Assembly: GCA_900617975.1 (NCBI GenBank)
Contig: UZAE01012480.1
Location: 1 to 27,614, forward strand
Length of the DNA stretch: 27,614 bases
Direction: 5' to 3'
From: Rodentolepis nana
Taxonomy: Eukaryota > Platyhelminthes > Cestoda > Cyclophyllidea > Hymenolepididae
Each line of letters begins with the position of its first letter. The stretch's first letter is position 1. A program made the translations under genes and the position numbers. Positions 1 to 10,600 of this stretch are shown here, one piece after another. The notes below the pieces were generated by a model. It was not told where the DNA came from, searched no databases, and saw nothing but the letters and a program-made list of their open reading frames with translations.

Positions 1-389
1 CCGTTGCGTCAAATGAATTTCCTTTAACTGCTGGTGAGGGATCCATAAATCAAGTTTCTTGACATAACCAAGGGTTTTTAATTTTTTTCCATGCATGTAT
101 GCGACACATTGAGCTTCTCTGCAATATCTCGTGTTGTGCTGTGACAATTTGAATCGATAATGGCCTTGATATGGGTTTCATCCACTTCGACTGGGCGGCC
201 AGATCGTTGTGAATTTTTCAGCGAAAAATCACCGGAACGAAATCTTTCAAACCAATTTCGACACTACCTTTCTTTTAAGGCTTCATCTCCATATACGGCA
301 CATAACTTCTTTTGTGCTTGCGATGCGTTCTTGCCTTTTCGGAAGAAATACAATAAAATGTGTCGGAAGTGCACGTCCTGTTCTTTCAT
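1..389 (-). pseudogene. mariner transposase, N-terminal part, disrupted
   Basis: From the ATG at 389-387 the minus strand encodes the N-terminal DNA-binding region of a mariner transposase. Visible landmarks are FRHILLYFFRKGKNASQA (first helix-turn-helix), WFERFRSGDFSL, the linker RSGRPVEVD, and TTRDIAEKLNVSH (second helix-turn-helix). Further on come GYVKKLDLWIPH and LTQR at the window edge. Two lesions are seen. One is an in-frame TAG in the LKER-CRNW stretch, where related transposases usually have Gln, consistent with a CAG-to-TAG change. The other is a one-base loss in the run of seven T (83-89 on the plus strand), after which the reading continues in another frame. The DDD catalytic domain is outside the window. 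Family assignment is by recognised motifs. Confidence 0.88.
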
Positions 390-537
390 TTTTAAATTGG
401 GATAAAACAAAACTAAAGAACTAAACAAAAAAAATTTTTACTAATTAACCTAGAAGCCCATACAGTAAGAAAAAAATATAGGTTAGATGCTCTGGCGATG
501 TTAACAAAACCAAAGAAAGTATAGAGTGAATCTGTCA

Positions 538-570
538 ACAAAAACGGCAATGACTTAGTTGCCCACCCAA
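538..570 (-). repeat. mariner terminal inverted repeat (5' end)
   Basis: This is the outer ~30 bp of the transposon, flanked by the TA at 571-572. It reads TTGGGTGGGCAACTAAGTCA and then a T-rich stretch on the minus strand, as expected for a mariner terminal repeat that binds transposase. The partner repeat is outside the window, so the exact length cannot be fixed. Confidence 0.75.
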
Positions 571-740
571 TAGATATAGATATAGAAAGTACGTTTTTCG
601 ACAGCTTCACTTTGCACTATTATAAGAGGTTAAAGTTATCAAGTTTATTTGCCTGTTAAAATAAAACACGTTTTTAGCATTGCCGTCTACCTCGAGAGTT
701 GTAACTTTTGCTTAGTTTCAAACGCCTCAACAAGTGGATC

Positions 741-1073
741 AATTATTTATTTATATCAAATGGCAGTCTTTTTGATAGTTATCATTAGCCCTTTAGTTGA
801 CTTTAGGCTTCGTAGAGAGGAAGGAACATTAAAGGGAGAAAAAGTCGAGAGGGGGGAGGGAACAGAAGAGTGTTTCAAAAATGAAAAAGAGACAGACAAA
901 AAGGTAGAAAATAGGTGAGGTGAGTACTGTGGAAATAGTCGAATTTGACATACAGTGGAGTGATGGTAGTTTGAAGTGAGAAGTCAAATGTCGGTTAAAA
1001 GACTTTTTTGCCGTAAGAGTATACGTTGTCCAGGGTGCACCACGTGGATGCAAGTCTATCTCACGCCCCGTGA
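741..1073 (-). repeat. SINE-like retroposon family, copy 1
   Basis: This is one of three related ~330-bp copies in the window (others at 7950-8279 and 19003-19330). On the minus strand it starts CACGGGGCGTGAGATAGACT, then has GCACCCTGG-CAACGTATA and ACGGCAAAAAAGTC. A pyrimidine-rich middle follows, and it ends in a TTAG/GCCATTT region with an ATAAATAAAT tail. It is the most diverged of the three copies. A defined 5' start and an (AAAT)n tail are typical of short non-autonomous retroposons. I found no convincing target-site duplication for this copy. An open frame of 74 codons runs across the minus strand, but it looks like incidental coding potential of the repeat. Confidence 0.75.
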
Positions 1074-4000
1074 ATGAATAATAGTTTCCGATAAATGATG
1101 AATGGTGGAACGATGGCTATACGAAGTGGTAATCAATCATTTTCTCGTTTAAATGCCGAATTCAATTCACAGTTCCGAAGACAGTCTTCGAAATTTTTTG
1201 AAGAAGCCTGGGGGTTTATTTACCACTAGATTAAATCGAATGGGTGGGTGATACTTTTCGATCTCTACAATACGTCCAAGTATTGCATTGCTTAAAGCGT
1301 TTATTTTGCATTTGCTTTAATTTTTCCAAACAAAGCCTGAAGCACAGAAAACTTAATTAAATTCTTGTTAATTTTGAAAATATTTGTCGAAATATTAACT
1401 GGAAGAATGAAAGTTAACTTGTGGAGATATTTTATAGGCTACCATTATACCGCTTGGCTGAGCAAATAATCTGAAAATATTCCATCATTGCTTAGCAACC
1501 AACAGCACGCTCCATGGCTTAAGTAATCGGGAATAGTGGAGTCGTGAGGAAAGAAATTAAAATTTTACCCTCGTTTAAACTCTATATATTTAAAAACAAG
1601 AACTTGAAGGTGCAATGCATTGAAATCGAATATTTAGAAGTTTTGAGCAGATTATTTCTCTACAAGCCTAATTAGAGCCAATTGCACTTTAAGTCTTAAT
1701 GAAGCTAAAATTTGTTATAAACAGTCAATACTCATAAGCGCGTCTATAATCCTGACAATAAATACCATATCAACCTACCTACCTACCAACCTTTAGTTAC
1801 TATCCTACTGCTTGAATACACATAATATGGGATTTAATTCGGACTTGGAATAATGCAATAGCGTTGATTTGAGGCTTCTCAAATGCCGCCAGAGTTCTAT
1901 TGCTATGTCTGCACCCGTAGGTTCCTAAGTGTCTTTTAATTGATCTAGACACGTAGTTCTCTCATTTTCATTAAAATTTTCGTGCTTAAGTATTTGGTTC
2001 TCAGTGTGAGACATTAACCCAACACGTGGCTTATTTCGTCAAATTCATTCCTCAAAGTTGCACTGTACAATTTCTAATGTCTACATAAGTGCTTGTTTGG
2101 GTGCTATTTTGAGCATTATATATAAAGGATGATATCGTTAACTTTGCTTCTTCTTCTTCATTCCACAATTACTATGGTGGGAGATCATATGACTCACAAT
2201 TTGGAATTCATTTACATAAGACCGAAGTAAAATGAAGTAGTAACTACCATTAGTTTAGCCTCTTCTTGGAGTGGACTATCGACCTAGGAACAATTAATTG
2301 GGTAATTTAAAGGAAACAGCCCTTGACTTCATAAAAGAGGTAGGATATTAAGAACTATATCAAAAAGCCAAGAACACCACTATGATAGCATATCTTAACC
2401 AGATCACATCGAAGAATATTTTGCTGATTACAACGGGTTAAATAGACAAATTAGACGCATCTTAAGAAGAGAGACGTAGACTGATTTCAAAACACCAAGT
2501 CTCATTTGAAGTTCAAGGCGTGATAGGGCACTCTAAGTGCAACGACACCTCAAAAACAACGAAAATTATTTAGTCTTCATATGACGTCCACTCCATATGA
2601 CAATTATTTTTATAATTTTTTAAACAAGCTTGTTTATTTTTTCTCTTCAATCTCACAGTTCATTTATTTGCACTCAGGTTCGTGTAGTTAAGTTTGCTAC
2701 ATAGTACTAACGGAGCATCGTGTCAGGCTCTAAACGCCCACAATTTGTCAACAGCACGAATTATCGATATAAGTCTTTGGATCACCTTTGCTTTCCAAAT
2801 GTCATTATAAAGCCCTCTGCACGATCCATCAGCAAGGTCCATATTTACCCATTATCCATGTCATATCTACTTCATTCCTATTGAGGCCACTACGTGACGA
2901 AATCAACCGCCATTCGATTATTGGTAGATTGACAGACAAATGGTACTCCATCAAACTGACTGATTGACATAAACTATAAAAGTTTGATAAACAGATTAAT
3001 TGTGACTAATTGTTTATCTCTTGTGGAGGACTTAGCAAGTGAAGTACACCTCTTTATAGATGGACCGAAAAAATCATTAGTATGCTAATGTTCACGCATT
3101 ACAATACTTTACAATAAGATGATAAAATAATGTTGGAAGATTGAAACCTCACCCAGACTTTGCGGAATCGAAGCATTAATTTCTTTCATTTTTCTAGTAA
3201 GAAGCAGCCATTTTTGCTCATCCAAAACATAAAACTTGAAGTGCTAATCGAAATTAACTCACAAATGCATCATTCGTTAAAATATCAACTAATTGAAATA
3301 GGGTATTTTGATAATTCTTCATCAAACCAATTTATCTATTATTAAATAATATGGTGATTTAAATATTATTCACATGTTATAGCATTTTATTTCGTAATGA
3401 AATAATGATATTGAACATTCGAAAGCCAAAAAGAGAAAAACTAATATCCAAAATTGGAGAAAATCCAAAACAGAATCAAAGCAATTTATGCCCATGTTTT
3501 AGAGTTGCTAATAGTTTCTTTAGTGAATGATTATTAAATGCATTAAAAGGCGAATTTCAGCAACACAGAAAAAGTTGCACAATGCCTATGCTAAGCATGT
3601 AATGGTCATTTAAAATCCGATATAAAATGGGCTTGAGCATGAAAAAACAATAGGAAATTTGATTCAAACTTAATAACATAGCTTCAGGCATTATTTTCAT
3701 TTACAATATAATAAGTATTTCGAGACGAACATGCGTGGAAAAATTTTGGTGACTTCAGGCGATTTTGACATTCTAACATATTGGAATGTAGCTTCGAATT
3801 TATAATATTTTAATACATATACTTCGAAGGTTCATACGAGAAGGTAATTCAGTGAGATAATAGGATAGTGGTCTTGTGCAAACTTCGAAATGAAACTCGA
3901 TTAACAATTTGGTTAAAATGGCACAAAATTCCATGGACGTCAATTTATGTCATTTTAATATTTGTGAAGCTAAAATTACTGGAAATTACATTGACCAATG

Positions 4001-4236
4001 AACTATTGATTGGTACTAATGTAACTTTGTTAACTTCAATATTTTACCAAAATATTATTTGGTCTAATATATGTATGCTCCTCTTCATAAATTCTAATCG
4101 ACACATATTTTCTATCTTGTTAAAATTCAAACCATTTTCATCATTTGACTTCAATGATAATGTTTTAATTACTTTTAAATAGCGGGCGCTTTTGAACTCG
4201 TAAAAGATTGTTATTCGCGTGGTTGGTTTGGAGGCA
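1074..4236. other. intergenic, no gene recognised
   Basis: This AT-rich stretch upstream of EPRS shows no exon chain, RNA gene or recognisable protein motif. It has a short (CTAC)n run near 1773-1790 and a short CTT repeat near 2148-2160. The longest open frame (3868-4182, plus, 104 codons) has a strongly AT-driven composition and no recognisable motif. The EPRS promoter and any 5' untranslated exon should lie in the last part of this interval, but I see no clear core element. Confidence 0.6.
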
Positions 4237-4685
4237 ATGGAGTCTGGTAAGTAGCAGTTAGTGAGAGTATTTTTGTAGTAAAATCAGATTTTGTCGAATT
4301 GGTTGAAGGTGTACTCAAGTGTTCCGTCGACATTGATTTCAAGTATGTAATTGTTTTTTTCCACCCAACTTTTTATCTAGGTCACTCGGATTGCAAACTC
4401 TTAATGATCCAGGGCAACTTGTGAGTTATTTTAAATTTAATTTATTACTAGGTCGCTGTGGCAAACTGGATTCGTTTCGCCCGATTTGAGTTATCAAGCT
4501 CTGGAAACCTCGATAGAGCCTTAACAGAATTAGATAGGTGTCTAGACCATCGGTCATTTTTGGTTGCTGATGCTGTAACTCTTGCGGATATAGCAGTTTG
4601 GGCTCTATTGATCCGTAAATAGCGCTTTTTTATATATCGTTTCAATCAGCTTTGTATATTCTCACTGGGGTTTTCTTTGTTTAAG
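4237..4685 (+). other. EPRS 5' exons 1-4 with three 31-38 nt introns
   Basis: The start of the gene is finely split. Coding exon 1 holds only 10 nt (ATG GAG TCT G) and is followed by introns of 32, 38 and 31 nt, then one of 71 nt. Joining them gives a continuous frame through the GST-C-like domain ([19 protein letters not shown], where human EPRS has a similar LVGN-LSLADLCVWATL). The domain is a protein-interaction module in other animals. About 38 residues precede it, fewer than in human EPRS, so part of the N-terminal thioredoxin-like half is missing or lies in an unseen upstream exon. Later introns are 67-103 nt or 700-1500 nt. Confidence 0.8.
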
Positions 4686-7600
4686 GCAATGACTATTGGC
4701 AACAGCTATGCGATAAAGAGGCGAAGAATCCACCTTCCGTTAAAAAGAGTTATCCAAGCCTAAGGCGTCTTGTTGATTTCATAAATCAGCTGCCTGAGAT
4801 GCGCAATTTCTGTTCGGCATTGGATCAAAATGTGGTTTCCCCCAAAAAACCCATCCAACCCAAACAGTCCGAAGCGAATTCCGTCCAGACGAAGACTCCG
4901 ACTGCTAAAGGTCGTGTCGCTACTGACATGAAATTCGAAGAGGGTGGAAAATTCTCCGATCTTCCCGGTGCTGAGATGGGCAAAGTTGTAGTTCGATTTC
5001 CCCCAGAAGCCAGTGGTTTCATGCACATTGGCCACGCCAAAGCCGCTCTCCTTAATTATCACTACAAGCAAATCTTTAATGGAAAGCTCATTCTTCGTTT
5101 TGATGATACGAATCCGGCGAAGGAAAATGCTGCTTTCGAAGAGGCCATTCTAGAAGATCTTCCTCGTTTGGGCATCAAATGGGACGATTTTACTTTCACT
5201 TCGAATTATTTTGACAAAATGATCGACTTTTGTACTCAGATGATTAAGGACGGAAAGGCTTATGCTGATGATACCGATGCTGAAACTATGAGGGCTCAGC
5301 GTGAGGAAAGGAAGGAATCTGCTTGTCGAAATAACTGTATGCTTTATCATCTACCTATCAGTTCTCTAGTCACACTGTCGAAACTCATTACCTGGTTATC
5401 ATTATTTTAGCTGTTGAAAAGAACTTGGCTATGTGGAAAGCAATGCAAGAGGGTACTGAGGCCGGGTTAAAAACCTGTGTTCGAGCTAAAATCGACATGT
5501 CCTCGGACAACGGTGCTATGAGGGATCCTACAATCTACCGGTGCAAGCTCGAGCCCCATATCCGAACCGGCACTAAGTACAAGTATGTTTCAAAATATCG
5601 ATTTTTTTTTAATTTTTCACTGATACCCTTTTGCGTTTCTTTATTTACTATTTTGACGTTTTGATACTATGTTTCGATTGATGTAAACCATATTTACCCA
5701 TTAGAGCCATTAATCCTTATGCTCTTATTTCAAAAAGTCTTCCTGAGGCCTTTTAGGCTGAAAATTATCCTATAATTTTTTACTATAATCACGTTTTCAC
5801 ATATTAGTACTATGAGTATTATGATCAGAAAGTCCGCTTGGCTCCTTCCATGGGTTTCTTAATCTATTTGTTATGTGTCTTACATATTGGCCATTTTGGA
5901 ATCGTTCCAGTGGACCTCTTGTTACGAGTGTTTGCAAACACGAGAGCATCTTTTTTGTTGTGCTAATTGCAATAATTGGCCCATCACTTCGCTTTTGTTC
6001 GTTTTCTTCAATTTCAGGATCTTAACATTCGTTTATTGAAAACCATATTTGTTAGTAAAATATAAAAATATCAAAATACTTATTGCATGGAAAGAAGAAA
6101 TTATTTAGTAGAATTTTTAAAATTACCAAGATTATTGGAATAAGACTGCAGTATTCATTGAAGTATCGGTTCAGGTGGCGGATTGGTGAAGTAAGGGGTC
6201 ACCATATTGGTATTCCTCGTTGAAAACCCGGTGATCGGGATGTTCAATTGTACTGATCAGTTAAGCGTAATAATCTCATCATTGGGTGCTCGAAAAGTAT
6301 AATGGTGGAACCAAGCTATCTGTTGATTTATGAACTTATTAATTCCTGACCTTAATTTGGTCCATCCACTTTTGAATATCCAAGTCTGATTATGTATTGT
6401 TCTGCAATTATTAGGGTCTTCCCAATCTATGACTTCGCCTGCCCGATTGTGGACAGTCTGGAAGGTGTCACTCATGCTCTCCGTACCTCCGAATACAATG
6501 ATCGTAATGACCAGTACTACTGGATGTGCGATGCTCTTAGTAAGTTCTATTCTCTGTTCTCACCAAACTTAAGGTGGTTACAAGTAGTATGATTGTCCTA
6601 GTGTAGTACCATTTGTTTTCTCGCTGATTTGAGTAAGTGAAATTTTGATCGACTGTTATGGCTTTCTCGCACACCTCATATATTCTTATTTGTAAGTAGT
6701 TATTGGTAGTTTGTTTCACTCTCAGCAAATTGGAATGCTCGAAAGACGAATCAGTCAACGTAGACATGTCCTAATTTCTAGAAAACGAGCTAAACGCCCT
6801 TAAGTTGGACCATCTTTCTTTCATTTTTTGCCCAATCCCACAGATTATTTGTAATATTTAATTCCACGTCCATTTAGGAGAGCGTTCTCCAGCACCCATC
6901 TTGTGTAGAGGATTATCATTATGTGGGCATTCTTGTGAGATAATTGGATTTTGACTCCTCGGAGGGCTGATTTAATCAATCTGGTTGGTCATACTCTTCA
7001 ATGAATGTGTACCGATTGGGATCAAACTTTTAATCTTTGACTTCGAAGAATTGTGTTTTAAATTCTCTTTAAATCTTAACTGAGCTACTAGATATTGAGT
7101 TAAGGTAATAGATGCAATTTTGGAAAAAGCTGCGTGCAGAGAATTTTATCAGTTAAAGTGTATCATCCCTTTTCTTAGAACTGAGGTCCATTCACTGAGT
7201 GTGCATCGCAAGTTTGAAATAAAATTCAACAATTATTTGTACTAATGTCTACCATTTACTTTAGATATTCGTAGACCTCAAGTGATTGACTTCTCTCGTC
7301 TTGCTCTACAATCTACTCTCCTCTCCAAACGCAAGTTGGTCTGGTTTGTAGACCAGGGTCTTGTGAGTGGATGGGATGATCCACGAATGCCAACTGTACG
7401 AGGTATCCTCCGCCATGGCCTCACGCCTGAGGGACTTCGTCAATTCATTCTCGCTCAGGGTTCTAGCAAGTCCACGGGCATCATGGAGTGGGATAAGATT
7501 TGGGCTTTCAATAAGAAGGTTATCGATCCGGTGGCTCCCCGATACACTGGTCTTAATCTCCAGGATGGGCTTGTTCCAGTCCATGTGAAGGGTCAGAATG

Positions 7601-10600
7601 AGGATGAAACTAAGCAGGTGATTTAGGCGTTTTTTTGTTCTACATGTCTAGCCCGATGGTTGGTTTAAGTAGATGGTTTATACATAGACCTTGTGTGCTG
7701 CATTTTAATTAACACTTTACCAAGCAGGAAATGGACATGTGTTGAAGCTCTTAAATTCCATTACTTCGTATATATCTCTGCGAATGAATGAAGATTCTCT
7801 TATTTCTTAACTCTCTTCTTGGTTGAAGGTATGTTCACTTGTAATGTCAGTTTATTTGACGTCCAAGTTCCTATCCGACTGTAGATCAAATATAAATGTT
7901 TGAGACTTGTTGGTTTCCAACCGTATAATTATCGTGTGCTTTTATTATTTATTTATTTATTTCAAATGGCAGGTGTTTTGATAGATATCATTAGCCATTT
8001 AGCTGACTTCGGGCTTCACAGAGGGAAGGTTCATCAAAGTAGCAGAAAGTCGAGGGGTGGGGAACAGAAGAGCGATTCACAGATGTAAAAGAGGCAGACA
8101 GACACAAAAGTAGAGAAAAAGGTAAAGTGAGTGCTGTGGAAGGGGTCGAATATGACAACCAGGGGGGTTGTGGTAGTTTGAAGTGGGAAGTCACCTGCCG
8201 ATTAATAGACTTTTTTGCCGTATGATTATACGTTGCCCAGGGTTCACAACGTGGAGGTAAGTCTATCGCACACCCCGTGTTTTATTATTATTTTATATTA
8301 AAGGCTTTTCTTGTACCTTCTCTCAAATAGGGAATCTAGGGTATGTCCTCAATATTCCGTTTTTTGTTTACGAATTGTCTTTAATGCTGTCAACCAGTCT
8401 TCTCAAAACAGCCTTACTTGTTTATGTAGCGTAATCAGTCACTCTTCAGACTTAACTGTATTTTGATATTTGAGCTATCTTGGAGTAGGTTCTGAGCCAT
8501 CTTAGGTGTGCTAGAGTTGGCAGCGAAGTTGGTGTTATATCTTTCCATTAATTAACCGATTTCGTTTTAATCAATTCGAATAATTTGTGTATGGGTTATG
8601 CCGTGCGTACTTGAAGCACGCGCGGGATGGCATACGCGATATTTGGCTTGTGACATGACTACTGTAAATACAGCTGGTGCTATATATATCGGCACGATTT
8701 CGTTCTTCCGTTGCTTCCTACGTCTTTAACTTCCTAATTTACGCCATAAATGCGCTGCATGGTGAAGTGTAACGAAGTTACTAGCTACTCCATCGCTCAT
8801 TTTCATGTTGGAATGTGTAGTCACGTCGTAATTTGATGACAATTGCAAATCAAAATTTTTATGTACTGGCAGAATTTTATTTGAGAGGTACGCTAGCAGT
8901 CGACCAACCGTTTAAGTGAAGCGTATTTAACTTGCGTTTTTTTGGTAAAATCAAACTTTACCTGTCTTACTAGGAAAGGGTAACTTTCTCTTCTACCTTC
9001 AATTTGCTTAACATTGGTCTTCATCTCGTCAACAACTTATCAGCCTCTTTACAAAGCATTTCTTATGACTATATGTTCAATGGTCGGAATCATTCTTTAA
9101 TCTATTGCATTAACGTGCTTTAATTCAAACGTTTCCAGACTCCACTCCACCCGAAGAACGCAGAAATTGGCGAAAAAACTCTAGTTTTGGCTCCCACTGT
9201 CCTCGTTGAACAAGCCGATGCGGAATGCTTCATTGAGGGCGATAATGTTACATTCGTGAACTGGGGCAATCTTCGCATTTGTAAGGTTCACAAAAAGGCC
9301 AACAGAATCGAATCTGTCGATGCTGAGCTTAATCTCGAGGATACGGTATGAAATCTCTGCAGAATTGCTTAATTGAGCTTTTATTTAGTGAATGAATATT
9401 TGTCTATTTTTCTTGTAGGATTACAAAAAGACCCACAAAGTTACTTGGCTGCCCGACCCAACCGCTGTCAAGCATGCCGGAAAGGATCTTAGTCAACTAA
9501 CTCCTCTTTCTTGCCTCACCTATGGCCATCTCATTTCCAAACCAATCATTGGAAAGGAAGAGAAATTCGAGGAATTTGTTAATCGTGACTCTGTGGTAAG
9601 TTATCTTTCGTCTTTCTGTATCATTCTGGCTTGTTTTGGCTCCCACTGTCCTTGTTGAACAAGCTGGTTTACTTCTCATTCTTCTCTCTCCACTTTAGTC
9701 AATGGAGAACTACTTGGGAGATCCTCAGTTGAGAAATCTTAAGAAGGGTGATATAGTCCAACTGCAGCGCAAAGGGTTCTTTATTTGTGATCAGCCGTTC
9801 ACCACTAAGCAGTTAGTAGTTCCTTTTAACACATGCCCCTTTTTATAGTAGCAACCGATTTGCACTGATTTCTCCTTGTCCTTTTTAGTCCCTCAACTGG
9901 AAAGGAGGCTCCATGTGTCCTCATCTACATTCCCGATGGTGCGACAAAGGCACGTCCAACCACGGGGTCAAAGTTCAAGGCGGGTGAGGGTGCTGTCAGT
10001 AAACCAGCGCAACCACAGGAAATAAAGGAGAAGTCGTCTCCAAAGGTGATTTCCTCATTTTCGTTCGGTTAAATCTTTCTACAAAACCTTTTTTAGCATC
10101 TGGATAGAGCAAAAGAATAGTACTTTGATGCATCTTTAGAAGAAGGGAGTAGGCCAGTCATATGGTTCATTAGATAGCCTCTGCCTTTCCCAACATTCTT
10201 GTTGACCATTTCATCGCTGTAATGAGACAGGGATTTGCTAAGTTCAAATAAAGGTGGAATCATGGGCAAAGGGACACATGACAATTCTAACAAAGATTTC
10301 CAACTTTTGTGTTCCCCTATTTTTACTGTATGTTATTTCGGTTGGTTTCGGTAGGTCTAGTCATCTTTGGATTTTTACACAATAAATTCTCGTTTTGTGC
10401 TTTTCTTCTATTTCAAGAGCATGTATTTCCTGTTTGTCTGTTAAGCACATATTCCTTGGACTGGTTTTACTGATCAGGTAATTAGTTGTGACTCACTAGT
10501 TTGAGCTGTTTTGGATCACAAGTGTTTTTTATGTATCATCGCAATTCTATCACATTGACGTTAATTGTAAGCGTTTTCTTTTTCTTCGGTTTCTTTATAT

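Larger units (their letters stand above)
1..572 (-). mobile_element. mariner-family DNA transposon, 5' part
   Basis: This is the 5' end of a Tc1/mariner-type cut-and-paste transposon on the minus strand, truncated by the left window edge. Read from the right, it starts with a TA dinucleotide (571-572, the expected target site), then a terminal inverted repeat beginning TTGGGTGGGCAACTAAGTCA (570 downward). A ~180-bp leader follows, then a transposase reading frame from 389. The inverted-repeat start matches the known pattern of mariner ends (TTRGGT-GGCAACTAAGT...). The other inverted repeat lies outside the window, so full length and completeness cannot be judged. Disruptions in the transposase make this an inactive copy. 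Confidence 0.88.

Noticed and set aside
160..405. Plus-strand open frame of 81 codons
   Set aside because: It is the antisense of the mariner transposase region; the minus strand carries the recognisable helix-turn-helix motifs.
829..1053. Open frames inside the SINE-like repeats (also 7991-8194 minus and 18940-19200 plus)
   Set aside because: They share a peptide because the DNA repeat is shared, but the copies differ by shifts and stops and no common intact protein is preserved.
3868..4182. 104-codon plus-strand open frame just upstream of EPRS
   Set aside because: It has AT-driven composition rich in Ile/Leu/Phe/Asn, no recognisable motif, and no splice link to the EPRS exons. It is probably chance.
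7306..7584. Antisense open frames over EPRS exons (also 13862-14149 and 4760-5071, minus)
   Set aside because: They are shadows of strongly conserved coding exons on the plus strand.
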